Both the position numbers and the translations under genes were made by a program. A stretch of 64,000 nt of DNA from Bradyrhizobium cosmicum (GTDB taxonomy: Bacteria; Pseudomonadota; Alphaproteobacteria; Rhizobiales; Xanthobacteraceae), in the NCBI RefSeq assembly GCF_007290395.2, contig NZ_CP041656.2, positions 2,852,001 through 2,916,000 on the forward strand, in the 5' to 3' direction. This document shows, piece after piece, positions 34,110-43,063 of the stretch. The notes beneath the pieces were generated by a model. It was not told the DNA's origin. It did no database searches and was given only the letters and a program-made list of their open reading frames with translations. Each line of letters begins with the position of its first letter. Positions within the stretch are counted from its first letter, which is position 1.

Positions 34110-35034
34110 AAGTGCGCTGATGGTTGGCCTGCTCAGCGTCTACGCGCCGATCGTGGTGCCAAGCACGCTATCGATGCCGAACGGCGTCGTGTTCTCCGGC
34201 GACAGCATCACGCAGGACATCGTCGGAAACGTCTCGTTTCCCGATCAATTCACGGCAAACACGGGAAGGGCGAACATCAATATCGGCCAGAGCGGAGATA
34301 CGGCGGCCGATGCCAACACCAATTACAGCAGCCAGATCGCGCCGTCCTACAACGCGTCGACCTCGAGTGTGATCGTGTTCCTTTATGGGACCAACGACAT
34401 CCAGGCGCTGGGGCACACCGACGTGCAACTGCGCTCGGATCTAACTTCCCTGGTCGGGAAGGCGCGCGCGACCGGTTATTACGCTGCGATCGGAACGCTG
34501 CTGCCGCGCAACGATGTCGGCAATGGCTGGAATTCGACGATGGAAGGCTACCGGGTGGCCCTCAACACCTGGCTGCGGGCCAACTGGCAGACCTTCGCCA
34601 ATGGCCTGGTCGATTTCGGCGCGATCGCCGAGCTGCAGGACCCGAACGATTTTCACTTTGCCGACGCGGTGCATCCGACTGATCGCGGCAAGCGGCCGAT
34701 GGCCGAATTGGTGCGGACCCGGTTCGGCATTGCCAATGTCAACGACACCACGCCGGCCTCGTACAGCTTCACGGCGGTCACGGGCGCGGCGCGCTCGACC
34801 GTGTTCACCTCTGGCGCTGTGGAGCTGAACGGCTTCACCGCGCCGGCGGCGATCTCGATTGCGGGCGGCACCTATTCGGTCAATGGCGGCGGCTTCACGT
34901 CGTCGCCCGGCACGGTGGCGCCTTACGACCAGGTGCAGGTGCGGCTGACCTCGTCGGCCGCCGGCGCGACGCAGGTGACGGCAACGCTGACTGTCGGCGG
35001 CGTCAACGGCGCCTATTCGGTCACGACGGCTTAA
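34096..35034 (+). CDS. SGNH/GDSL hydrolase with C-terminal beta domain
   Basis: The 312-residue product has the SGNH blocks: S37 (FSGDSIT), G67 (IGQSGDT), N100 (LYGTND) and D190/H193 (ADAVHPTDRGK). All four catalytic positions are present, so an esterase that removes acetyl groups from surface polysaccharide is likely. The last 100 residues look like an Ig-like or repeat beta domain (AISIAGGTYSVNGGGFTSSP). The location among head genes is unusual. ATG at 34096 overlaps the previous gene; ATG at 34120 is another option. Confidence 0.8.
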   Translation: MAFFESALMVGLLSVYAPIVVPSTLSMPNGVVFSGDSITQDIVGNVSFPDQFTANTGRANINIGQSGDTAADANTNYSSQIAPSYNASTSSVIVFLYGTNDIQALGHTDVQLRSDLTSLVGKARATGYYAAIGTLLPRNDVGNGWNSTMEGYRVALNTWLRANWQTFANGLVDFGAIAELQDPNDFHFADAVHPTDRGKRPMAELVRTRFGIANVNDTTPASYSFTAVTGAARSTVFTSGAVELNGFTAPAAISIAGGTYSVNGGGFTSSPGTVAPYDQVQVRLTSSAAGATQVTATLTVGGVNGAYSVTTA

Positions 35035-35040
35035 GAACAG

Positions 35041-36003
35041 ATGCTGCTGCTTCTCCTTCGCTCCACTTCGGCAGGCGCTGCCAGCGCGACCGCGTCGGTC
35101 GCTCTGGGCGCCCTGACGTCCTCGGCTGCCGCGGTCGCGATCGGCTCGGCCGCGGCCTCGCCGACGCTGGGCACGTTGACCAGCACGGCGACCGCCTCCG
35201 TGGTTGTCCAGGCGCAGGCTGCGGTCACGCTGGGCGCGCTGACGTCGTCGGCCACGGCGTCGACCGGCTCCGGCAATGCCGCCCTGGCGGCCACGCTGGG
35301 GGCGCTGACGGCCTCCGCGACGGCGGTGGTGATCGCGCAGGCGCAAGCCGCGCCAACGCTGGCGGCCCTCGCCAGCGCCGCCAGCGCGGCTGCGCCGGTG
35401 GCGGCGAGCGTCTCGGCGACGCTGGGTGCGCTGACGCTGGCGGCGACGGCTCAGAACGGCGCGGGCTTCTCCGCCAACGTCACGCTGGCAAGCCTGACGG
35501 TGGCCGCAACCGCGCAGGCACAGGTCCAGGCCAGCTGCAGCGCCACGCTGGGCGCGCTGACGAGCTCGGCGGCGGCGGCGGACCCGGTGGCCGCGACCGC
35601 CGGCGTCACGCTCGGCGGGCTCGTCGTTGTCGCCACCGCGACCACGGGGCCGACCGCGGCCCTGGCGGCCACGCTGGGCGCCCTGACGGCGAGCGCGCAG
35701 GCGAGGGCGATCGCGTCTGCCGCGGCGGCGCCGGTGCTGGGCGCGCTGACGATGGTTTCGACCGCAACCGCGCCGGTCGCGGCCAACAACAATTCGGCGC
35801 TGGGGGCGCTGACGGCGAGCGCGACGGCGACGGTGACCGCGCGCGCGGCCGCGTCCGTGACGCTCGCCAGCCTCACCTGCGCGGCGCGCCTCGGCTCGCC
35901 GAGCGGCAGCTTTGCGCTGTCCGAGCGGGTCGTCGCGGTCGATGCCGAGCGGCGCCGCGTCGCGGTCGACAGCGAAAGCCGGACCATCTCGGTTGCGGCT
36001 TAA
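35041..36003 (+). CDS. Ala-rich protein with 13 tandem LGALT repeats
   Basis: The 320-residue product has a short hydrophobic start, 13 tandem repeats of 21-22 residues built on TLGALTxxATA, and a distinct C-terminus (SERVVAVDAERRRVAVDSES). The regular repeat and small residues suggest a beta-solenoid or fibrous rod. The C-terminus may dock on the virion. It follows the GDSL gene by 6 bases. Confidence 0.65.
   Translation: MLLLLLRSTSAGAASATASVALGALTSSAAAVAIGSAAASPTLGTLTSTATASVVVQAQAAVTLGALTSSATASTGSGNAALAATLGALTASATAVVIAQAQAAPTLAALASAASAAAPVAASVSATLGALTLAATAQNGAGFSANVTLASLTVAATAQAQVQASCSATLGALTSSAAAADPVAATAGVTLGGLVVVATATTGPTAALAATLGALTASAQARAIASAAAAPVLGALTMVSTATAPVAANNNSALGALTASATATVTARAAASVTLASLTCAARLGSPSGSFALSERVVAVDAERRRVAVDSESRTISVAA
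35098..35880 (+). repeat. tandem 63-66-bp coding repeats
   Basis: About 13 degenerate copies each encode a 21-22 residue unit beginning TLGALT (variants LGTLT, LASLT, LGGLV). The codons differ between copies, so the array is old or under coding selection. Confidence 0.7.
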
Positions 36004-36015
36004 AGAGGGGCAGTC

Positions 36016-36363
36016 ATGAAAACCTGGCCGGCGAAAGATCCCGACGAGATCCTCGATTACGATCTCGACTGGACCATGCGGCTGTATTCCGCCGACGAGC
36101 TGGCCCTCGTTGCTCCCGATCTGCTGGGCCTTGTCCCCACCAGCGAGCTGGTGCCGCAGCCGGCGGACACCATCGCCAGCTCGAGCTTTACGCTGCCGTC
36201 CGGAACGCTGGTCGCCAACAGCTCGAGCTATACCTCGACGCACACCAAGGTGTGGCTGGCGGGCGGCGCCGAGGGCGAAAGCTACCTGGTGCAGAACCGC
36301 ATCACCACGGCCGGCGGCCGCACCATGGACCAGACCGTCAAGCTCAAGGTCAAGAGCAAGTGA
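36016..36363 (+). CDS. phage structural protein, fibre-adaptor-like
   Basis: The 115-residue product starts MKTWPAKDPDEILDYDLDWT, a pattern seen in small phage proteins that follow fibre or tail genes, with a beta-rich rest (TKVWLAGGAEGESYLVQNRI). It may be an adaptor for the preceding fibre-like proteins. This is an inference from memory of similar phage proteins. Confidence 0.65.
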   Translation: MKTWPAKDPDEILDYDLDWTMRLYSADELALVAPDLLGLVPTSELVPQPADTIASSSFTLPSGTLVANSSSYTSTHTKVWLAGGAEGESYLVQNRITTAGGRTMDQTVKLKVKSK

Positions 36364-36364
36364 C

Positions 36365-36772
36365 GTGGAGATCGAGCAGCTGGTCGAAAACGCGCATCGG
36401 CGCCTGGCGCTGCGCCGGCTGCTGATCGCGATCGAACGCAACCCGGATTTTTTGGAGGCTATCGACATGAACCGCACCATCAAGCGGCCGATCGAGCTGG
36501 CGGGCTTCGCCGGCCGGCTCAACCGCGCCGAAAAGCTCGAGAACGATCTCGCCGTCACCGGCCAGCGCTACGACACCGTACTGGCCGATATCGACGACCA
36601 GCACGCGGCGCTCAAGGGCCACGTGGGCTCGTTAGAGACCACGCGGGCCGCGCTCGACCAGGTCATCGGCCGCATGACTGCGAGCAATGGCGGCCCAAAC
36701 GATGGCTCGAGCGAGCAGGGCGGTTCATTTGGCACGTTCGATGGCCAGGTCATTGACGGAAAGCCGGTCTGA
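36365..36772 (+). CDS. unknown phage protein
   Basis: The 135-residue product starts with GTG one base after the previous stop. It is mostly helical with a likely coiled coil (LKGHVGSLETTRAALDQVIG) and a Gly/Ser-rich end (PNDGSSEQGGSFGTFDGQVI). Its stop overlaps the next start as TGATG. Confidence 0.6.
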   Translation: MEIEQLVENAHRRLALRRLLIAIERNPDFLEAIDMNRTIKRPIELAGFAGRLNRAEKLENDLAVTGQRYDTVLADIDDQHAALKGHVGSLETTRAALDQVIGRMTASNGGPNDGSSEQGGSFGTFDGQVIDGKPV

Positions 36773-37146
36773 TGACCGCCGACGAGGCGCTCGACATGCT
36801 TCGCCGTCAGCTCGACGAGCACGGCGAGGATGTCATCATTCGCCGCTGGTCGGGGCCTGCCAATGCGCGGGTATCGACTGAGGCCATCGTGCGCGGCCGC
36901 CCGGTCGGGCTCAAGGCCGAGCAGCTGGTTGGCAGCATCCGGGCGGGCGACTGCAAGGTGATCGTCATCAATGATCCGGCGGCCAAGGTTCTGTCCGGCA
37001 AGGTCGCGTTGTCGGCGCTGCTGCCATTGACCACCAACGACAAGATCGAGGTCGGCGGCCGCGAGCTGGCGATCAAGTATCCCGACGACATGACGCGGCG
37101 CGTCGCCGGTGTCGTGACCGGCCTGGACATCTTTGCGGGTGGCTGA
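36772..37146 (+). CDS. head-closure/neck-type protein
   Basis: The 124-residue product has a beta-barrel-like pattern (VIIRRWSGPANARVSTEAIV, KIEVGGRELAIKYPDDMTRR) similar to small neck proteins, and it precedes a gp10-like protein, which is the usual order. The assignment rests mainly on position. Confidence 0.6.
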   Translation: MTADEALDMLRRQLDEHGEDVIIRRWSGPANARVSTEAIVRGRPVGLKAEQLVGSIRAGDCKVIVINDPAAKVLSGKVALSALLPLTTNDKIEVGGRELAIKYPDDMTRRVAGVVTGLDIFAGG

Positions 37147-37775
37147 TGTTTGATGGCTCTGTCGACGGGCTCGACCTCGATTTCGAGGTCCTGATCGCCG
37201 AGGAATTCTCGCCGGCGGCGCGCTCGGCGCGGCTGGCGGAATTCGCGCGCGAGCAGCTCGCCGCGGCCGAGCAGACCAACCGAGCCGCGCTCGGCTACGT
37301 GCCGCCGCACACCACGATCGTCGACGGCGCCGTCGGCGTGCGCGAGGACCAGGTCCGGCCCGATGGCGTGATCGTCTATTCGTTCGAGCTGCTCGGCGAG
37401 CTGTTCGGCTGGATCTCCGAGCAGCTGCGCACCTTCGCGCCGGTGTTGACGGGCGAATTTCGGGACTCGTTCCAGTTCTTTGCCGATGGCGTCCTGGTCG
37501 ATCCGGCCGGGGAGGTGTCGCCAGCGCGGGAATACGTGTTCCTGTCGCCGCTGCCTTACGCGCGCAAGATCGAGGGCAGCTCTGGCAGGCCTCCGGAATC
37601 GCGCCAGGCGCCGCACGGCGTTTTCGAGGCCGTCGCCGCGCTCGCCGCAAAGCGGTTCGGCAACCAGGCCGTGATCCGTTTCTCGTTCCGGGCGCCGCTC
37701 GGAGGCGAGCTGATCTCCGGCAAGGCCGGCAACGATCTGCGCGTGCCGGCGATCGTCATCACGCTGCGAGGGTAG
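37146..37775 (+). CDS. HK97 gp10-like neck/tail-completion protein
   Basis: The 209-residue product contains a conserved FAPVLTGEFRDSFQFFADG stretch and SPLPYARKIEG, as in gp10-type proteins (LxxSI...YA..hE). It would complete the head-tail joint. Start overlaps the previous stop (TGATG). Confidence 0.7.
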   Translation: MFDGSVDGLDLDFEVLIAEEFSPAARSARLAEFAREQLAAAEQTNRAALGYVPPHTTIVDGAVGVREDQVRPDGVIVYSFELLGELFGWISEQLRTFAPVLTGEFRDSFQFFADGVLVDPAGEVSPAREYVFLSPLPYARKIEGSSGRPPESRQAPHGVFEAVAALAAKRFGNQAVIRFSFRAPLGGELISGKAGNDLRVPAIVITLRG

Positions 37776-37776
37776 G

Positions 37777-38190
37777 GTGGCACGGCAAACCGTCATCGAT
37801 GCCGTCACGGCGCGGCTCAAGGCCAATTTTACGCTTTGTGCCGTGCTCGACCAGGACGAGGCAGCGCAGCCGCCGGCGGACGGCGCGACCTTCCTGACGC
37901 TGCAGTTTCCCGTCGCGATCGAGCAGCAGATCTCGATCGGCGCGCCCGGCAACAACGTCTGGCGCGAAAGCGGCGCGTTCCGCCTGGTGATGAGCGTGCG
38001 CATCGGCGATCCGATCTCGCTGCCGAACACATGGCTGGATCAGGCGCGCGCGCTGTTCCGCGGCAAGCAGTTTGCCGGCGTCACCACCTTCGCGCCGAGC
38101 CCTGGCGTGCAGGGAGACGCGCAATTCTCCAGCGGCACGCGCGTCGAGCTGTCCTCGGCTGTGCCGTATCAGTCGGATTTTTTCGCCTAA
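37777..38190 (+). CDS. tail terminator-like protein (DUF4128)
   Basis: The 137-residue product starts with GTG directly after the previous stop. It has the DUF4128 look (LQFPVAIEQQISIGAPGNNV, WRESGAFRLVMSVRIGD). Tail terminator proteins cap the tail tube before it joins the head. It lies just before the tube protein, as expected. Confidence 0.75.
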   Translation: MARQTVIDAVTARLKANFTLCAVLDQDEAAQPPADGATFLTLQFPVAIEQQISIGAPGNNVWRESGAFRLVMSVRIGDPISLPNTWLDQARALFRGKQFAGVTTFAPSPGVQGDAQFSSGTRVELSSAVPYQSDFFA

Positions 38191-38215
38191 ACCCTAACCC
38201 TTTGGAGCTGTCACG

Positions 38216-39703
38216 ATGGCTGATCTTCAGTCTACGAACCGCGTTGCGCTGGCGAAAGTCCGCGAAGCCACCTTCGGCGTCATCCCGGCCAACCCGGCAT
38301 TCAAGGCGGTGCGCCAGACCTCGAGCAGCCTGGCCGCCAATCCGCAGACCAAGATCAGCGCCGAGATCCGCGGCGACCGCCAGGTGACCGACCTGATCCT
38401 GGTCGGCGAGGATGCCAGCGGCAATGTCGGCGGCGAGCTGGCGTTCGGCGTGGCGGATGACGATTTCGAGGAGGCGCTGCAGGGCACCTGGTCGAACAGC
38501 CCGTCGATCACGGTCGTGACCGCCGACACCGAGATCTCCGACGTCGCTGCCACGACGTTGACGGTCTCCGCCGGCGGCGCGCAATTCGTCGCGGGTATGC
38601 TGACGCTGACGCAGAACCTGCCGACCGCAGCCAACAACAAGCTCGCCAAGGTGGTCTCGTCGACCGGCACCTCGATCGTCTATCCGGCCGCGACCTATTC
38701 CGCCGATGCCGTCATTCCGGTCGGCGCCAGCGTGCGCCAGGTCGGCTTCGAGGGCGCCAGCGGCGACATCACCGCGGTCACCGCCGGCGGCAATGGCCTG
38801 GCCTGCACGGCGGCCGATTTCACCACCTTCGGCATGGTGCCGGGCGAATGGGTCAAGGTCGGCGATGGCGACAACGCCAACTGCTCGTTTGCCGGCACGG
38901 CGGCCAACAATGATTTCTGCCGCATCGCCTCGGTTGCCGCGAAGAAGGTCACGTTCGATCGCGTGCCGGCGGGCTGGGCCGCCGACACGGGCACGGGCAA
39001 GACCATCCGCGTCTTTACCGGCGATTTCCTGACCAACGCCTCGACCAAGCGCTCCAACACCATCGAGCGCCAGTATCTCGATCACTCGCCGGTCACCTAC
39101 GAATATCTGCGCGGCATGACGCTCAACACGCTGGCGATCGAGGCCAAGCAGCAGGACATCGCGACCTACACCAAGAATTATATCGGCCGCGACGCCTATC
39201 TGCCGTCGCCGATGGCGCGGGTATCAGGCGCGACCGATGTCGCCGCGCCGAGCTATGGCGTGCTCAACACCTCGACCAATGTCGGCCGTCTCGGCTTCGA
39301 TGGCTCGGTCATCACGGGGCCGAATTTCGTGATGCAGGCGACGATCAACATCAACAACAATCTGCGGGCGCAAAAGGCGATCGGCTCGATCGGCGCGGTC
39401 GGCATCGGCAACGGCGAGTTCAACGTCTCCGGTTCGCTGCAGACCTATTTCGGCGATCCGTCGATCTATCAGAAGATCGTCAACAACACGCTGACCTCTT
39501 ACGACCAGCGCGTCGGCCGCAGCGACGGCAACCGCGAGACCATCGTGATGGATCTGCCGGCGATCAAGATGTCCGGCGGTTCGCCGTCCGTCTCCGGTAA
39601 AAATCAGGACGTGATGATCGATGCGCCGTTCACGGCCATCCGCCATGCCACGCTCGGCTACACCATGTCGGTCGGCCGGTTCTGGTATCTGCCGACGAGC
39701 TGA
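38216..39703 (+). CDS. major tail tube protein
   Basis: The 495-residue product starts MADLQSTNRVALAKVREATF and has a TTP-like core (ETFEYLRGMTLN-type TYEYLRGMTLNTLAIEAKQQ, MQATININNNLRAQKAIGSI). Its large size suggests an added surface domain. Position before the chaperone and tape measure genes supports the call. Confidence 0.82.
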   Translation: MADLQSTNRVALAKVREATFGVIPANPAFKAVRQTSSSLAANPQTKISAEIRGDRQVTDLILVGEDASGNVGGELAFGVADDDFEEALQGTWSNSPSITVVTADTEISDVAATTLTVSAGGAQFVAGMLTLTQNLPTAANNKLAKVVSSTGTSIVYPAATYSADAVIPVGASVRQVGFEGASGDITAVTAGGNGLACTAADFTTFGMVPGEWVKVGDGDNANCSFAGTAANNDFCRIASVAAKKVTFDRVPAGWAADTGTGKTIRVFTGDFLTNASTKRSNTIERQYLDHSPVTYEYLRGMTLNTLAIEAKQQDIATYTKNYIGRDAYLPSPMARVSGATDVAAPSYGVLNTSTNVGRLGFDGSVITGPNFVMQATININNNLRAQKAIGSIGAVGIGNGEFNVSGSLQTYFGDPSIYQKIVNNTLTSYDQRVGRSDGNRETIVMDLPAIKMSGGSPSVSGKNQDVMIDAPFTAIRHATLGYTMSVGRFWYLPTS

Positions 39704-39793
39704 CGCGTAGCGGCATGCTCAACGCGACCGGCGCCGCAGCTTGCGGTCGCCGGCGCGCACCTCTCCACCCACGCAGCAAAACAGGAGGCACCT

Positions 39794-40207
39794 TTGAAGC
39801 TGTCAGCCGTCAAGAACGATTCCAGGCTCGCCGAGCAGGGCGATTGGGTCGACAAGATCCCGAACCTGCCCGGCGTCCGTCTCAAGGTCCGCGGTGCGCA
39901 CAACAGCGATTACCGCATGCTCGAGGCCAAGCTGACCCGCGAGATCCCGCGCTCGGACCGGATCGAGGGGCTGAAGCCGGCCGAGCAGGACCGCATCCTC
40001 GCGACGTTGCTGCTCGAGACTGTCCTGATCGACTGGGACGGCATGACCGAGGACGACGAAAAGACGCCGATCAAGTACACGCGCGACCTCGGCGAAAGCC
40101 TGCTGTTCGATCCGGATGCGCGTGACTTCCGCGAGGGCGTCGCCTGGGCGGCCGAGGTCGTCGCCAACCGCCGCAAGGCCGAGGGCGGGCTCGAGGTAAA
40201 AAACTGA
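39794..40207 (+). CDS. tail assembly chaperone, short (G-like) form
   Basis: The 137-residue product starts with TTG at 39794, preceded by AGGAGG. No ATG fits this frame so well. It lies between tube and tape measure genes, as gpG-like chaperones do, and ends EVKN at a TGA. The last codons read GTA AAA AAC TGA, so the stop directly follows a slippery site. Its job is to coat the tape measure protein during tail assembly. Confidence 0.82.
   Translation: MKLSAVKNDSRLAEQGDWVDKIPNLPGVRLKVRGAHNSDYRMLEAKLTREIPRSDRIEGLKPAEQDRILATLLLETVLIDWDGMTEDDEKTPIKYTRDLGESLLFDPDARDFREGVAWAAEVVANRRKAEGGLEVKN
40198..40204 (+). other. A_AAA_AAC -1 ribosomal frameshift site
   Basis: The heptamer A-AAA-AAC is in the correct phase for the short chaperone frame and is followed at once by TGA. 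Slippage by -1 enters an open frame of 114 codons that lacks its own plausible start. Confidence 0.85.
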
Positions 40208-40548
40208 TCGACGTCCTGACCTGGCAGCTGGATTGGGCGGACAAGATCGATGGCATCGTCGCGGCGGCGACAGGGGCAGGCATTCCGCTGTCCTCGCTGC
40301 CGTGCGTTGCCAGCCGGGTCGATCTTTTCCCGCATCTGGCTTTCGAGGCTTACGCGTTTCGTGAGCTGTCGACCGATCGCCCGGTTGGCTTCGATCGCGG
40401 CGTCATTCCCTGGCGCTCGATCGACGCTTTCGCCGAGCGTTACGGCCTGGTCGGTGACGAGTTCGATCGCCTGGTCGGCATCATCCGCGCGATGGATGCC
40501 GCCTATCTCGGCCACTTGAAAGCCAGAGAGCAAAATGCCGACGCTTGA
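40204..40548 (+). CDS. T-like extension of the tail chaperone, made by -1 frameshift
   Basis: This frame has no in-frame ATG, GTG or TTG near its 5' end but encodes a good protein (LIDVLTWQLDWADKIDGIVA and onward to LKAREQNADA). It is reached from the A_AAA_AAC site and gives a fusion of 251 residues with the short form. The N-terminal part resembles the T domain of gpGT proteins, which binds the tube protein. It overlaps the tape measure start by 14 bases. Confidence 0.82.
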   Translation: MIDVLTWQLDWADKIDGIVAAATGAGIPLSSLPCVASRVDLFPHLAFEAYAFRELSTDRPVGFDRGVIPWRSIDAFAERYGLVGDEFDRLVGIIRAMDAAYLGHLKAREQNADA

Positions 40549-43063
40549 CACCATCCGGACGGTTACGGTTCGCGGCCGCGACGAGGGTCTCGATCAAACG
40601 CGGGCCGCGCTCGACCGGCTGACGCAGTCGATCAACGCCGCCAACCAGAACCTGTCTCAGACGAGGTCGATCGCGAATGACAACCGCGAGGGCTGGTCGC
40701 TGACGGGCGAGGGCGCCGCGTCGGCTGCGAACCATCTGCGCCAGGCTGCCGAGGCCGCCTATGCATTCTCGCCGGCGTTCCGCGGCGTCGTCAACGAAAT
40801 GGCCGTGCCGGCGCTCAAGGGCGCCGGCGTGGCGCTGGAGGGCGTTGCGACCGGCATCGTGACGGCGACCAATGTCGCCGGCACGGGCCTGGTGCGGCTC
40901 GGCACGGCGGCCGAGACCTCGTTACCGGCCTTCGCCGCGCTCGCCGGCAACGTCAAGGTTGCCGGCGCAGCCATGGAAGCTTTCAGTCCGACGCTGGGCG
41001 GCGCCGCGACCTCGATCATCGCGCGCCTGCTGCCGGCGCTGTCTCTGCTCGGCAAGGGACTGCTGATCTATGACGGCATCAAGCTGGTCACCGAGGCCTG
41101 GCGTCTCGGCAATGAGAGGCTCGCCGAATATGTCGCGCTGTCTGAAAAGGCCGCGGCATCCGGTGTGTCGACCGAGTTCTATCAGCGTATCGCCAAGGCG
41201 GCCGAGGATGCCAAGACGCCGGTCGCGGCGCTGACCGAGGCATTCAAGCAGCTGAGCGCTGCGGCCGCGCCGGTGCTTGGCGGCTCGACTGCTCAGAACC
41301 GGCTGGACGAGCTGGTCAAGGCCGGCAACTTCTCCGGCAACAGCGGCGTTGGCGCGCTCAAGGGCGCCAATTCGAACGAGGAACGGCTGCGCGCGCTGTC
41401 GGACCTGTACGACCAGGCGCTCGAAAAGGGCCAGCGCCTGGCCGCGCTCGATATCGTCAAGGCCTTCGGCGGCGACCAGCTCGCGGCCAGTCTCGCCAAG
41501 GATTCCGGCTATCTCGACAAGATGCTGGAATCGGCCGACGAGATCTCGGCCAAGGAGCTGATCTCGGCGGGCGATATCCAGCGCGCCGTCGACCTGCAGA
41601 ACCGGCTCGACGCCGCCGAAAAGATACTCTCGCAACGCTGGCATCCGGTCCAGGATCTGCTGACGCAGCTCGGGATCAAGATGAAGGAGATCTGGGTCGA
41701 CATCGTCGAGGCCATCGCCAAGGCGGCCGATGCGGTTTTCAAGGTCGGCGAACGCATTGCGGCGGCGCTGGCGCCTCTGCTCGAATTCATCCAGACCGCC
41801 GGCCAGCTGATCGGCAAGGCGGCGCCCTATATTGCGCAGGCATCGCCTGTCGGCATCCCGCTGGCAATCGGCGCGGCCTCGATCGGCGCGCTGTCGACAC
41901 CGTCGAGCGGCGTTGACCAGGCCGAGGCGCAGCGCGCGGCGCTGATGGCGGACGCGCGCCGGCGCCTGGCCGAGGGCCTCAACCGCATGAACGATCGGTC
42001 GAAAGCGCCGCAGGACGACGTCGCCGGCGCCTACGATCGCGCCAAGGAATCTGTCCTCAAATATATCGAGGTCACCAAGGCTGCTGCGCAGACGGTCGGC
42101 GAGTCCGCGGCCGCGCAGGAACGCGCCAAGGTCGTTGCGCAGTTGACGGCCGCGGCAATGAAGGACGGGACCACGATCACGGCGTCGATGCGCGAGGAGA
42201 TGCAGCGCCTGTCCGAGCAGGCCGGCAACGCAGCCGAGGCGCTGGAAAAGGCCAAGATCGCGTCCGACATCAAGTTCGATCGCGCGACCGCGTTGCTGTC
42301 GCCGCAGGACGTCCAGATCGCGCGGCAGCTGCGGGGGCTGTACGGCAGCGACATTCCGGCTGCGCTCAATTCGTCCTATGCGGCGGAGATCCGCTTCAAC
42401 AGCGCGATCCGCGAGCTGTCCTCGCTCGGCCAAGAGGTCAACCGCGGTTTCCTGACGGAGTTGGGGCAGAACCTGCGGAACGGCCAGAATTTCTGGCAGG
42501 CGTTCGAGGCCGCGGGCCTGTCGGCGCTGGGCAAGATCGCCGACAAGCTGGCGGCGATGGCAGCCGACCAGCTGTGGCAATCCGCTTTCGGCGGCTCCGG
42601 AGGCGGCACCGGCGGCCTGCTGGGCCTGCTCGGTGGCGGGGGAGGGTCCGCAGGTAGCGGCAGCGTGGCGACCTGGTCCTCCGGCCTTGGCGCCGGCACC
42701 GGGGGGTTGTCGATCCCGATGTATGCGAGCGGCACCAATTCAGCGCCGGGCGGCCCGGCGATGATCAATGAGGATGGCGGCGAGATCCTCGACCTGCCGT
42801 CCGGCACGCGCGTCATTCCGCATGACGTCTCGATGGCGATGGCGGGGCAGGGGGCGCTCGGTGGTGGCGCCAGCAGTGGTGGTGCGCAGGCGGTGCATGT
42901 GTCGGTCGGCGTCACCGTCGATGACGACGGCAAGCTGCAGGCCTACGTCAAGAACGTGTCCCATGCGACCACGGCTCAGGGCATCAGTGCCTACGCTAGC
43001 AGTCCGCAATTCGTCGACCATGTCGGCGCGGCCGGCAACAAGGCGAGGGCGCGGCGGCTATGA
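40535..43063 (+). CDS. tail tape measure protein
   Basis: The 842-residue product has long helices, hydrophobic segments in the first half (PALKGAGVALEGVATGIVTA, ARLLPALSLLGKGLLIYDGI) and a Gly-rich C-terminus (GGTGGLLGLLGGGGGSAGSG) followed by a short domain. It sets tail length and assists DNA ejection. It is short for the family, which predicts a short tail. Confidence 0.88.
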   Translation: MPTLDTIRTVTVRGRDEGLDQTRAALDRLTQSINAANQNLSQTRSIANDNREGWSLTGEGAASAANHLRQAAEAAYAFSPAFRGVVNEMAVPALKGAGVALEGVATGIVTATNVAGTGLVRLGTAAETSLPAFAALAGNVKVAGAAMEAFSPTLGGAATSIIARLLPALSLLGKGLLIYDGIKLVTEAWRLGNERLAEYVALSEKAAASGVSTEFYQRIAKAAEDAKTPVAALTEAFKQLSAAAAPVLGGSTAQNRLDELVKAGNFSGNSGVGALKGANSNEERLRALSDLYDQALEKGQRLAALDIVKAFGGDQLAASLAKDSGYLDKMLESADEISAKELISAGDIQRAVDLQNRLDAAEKILSQRWHPVQDLLTQLGIKMKEIWVDIVEAIAKAADAVFKVGERIAAALAPLLEFIQTAGQLIGKAAPYIAQASPVGIPLAIGAASIGALSTPSSGVDQAEAQRAALMADARRRLAEGLNRMNDRSKAPQDDVAGAYDRAKESVLKYIEVTKAAAQTVGESAAAQERAKVVAQLTAAAMKDGTTITASMREEMQRLSEQAGNAAEALEKAKIASDIKFDRATALLSPQDVQIARQLRGLYGSDIPAALNSSYAAEIRFNSAIRELSSLGQEVNRGFLTELGQNLRNGQNFWQAFEAAGLSALGKIADKLAAMAADQLWQSAFGGSGGGTGGLLGLLGGGGGSAGSGSVATWSSGLGAGTGGLSIPMYASGTNSAPGGPAMINEDGGEILDLPSGTRVIPHDVSMAMAGQGALGGGASSGGAQAVHVSVGVTVDDDGKLQAYVKNVSHATTAQGISAYASSPQFVDHVGAAGNKARARRL

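Noticed and set aside
35098..35880. CRISPR-like regular repeats
   Set aside because: The repeats are coding, degenerate in DNA and without unique spacers; no cas gene is nearby.
34441..36558. 705-residue open frame on the minus strand
   Set aside because: It is the antisense shadow of the GDSL and LGALT-repeat genes; the product is an Arg-rich low-complexity string without domain character.
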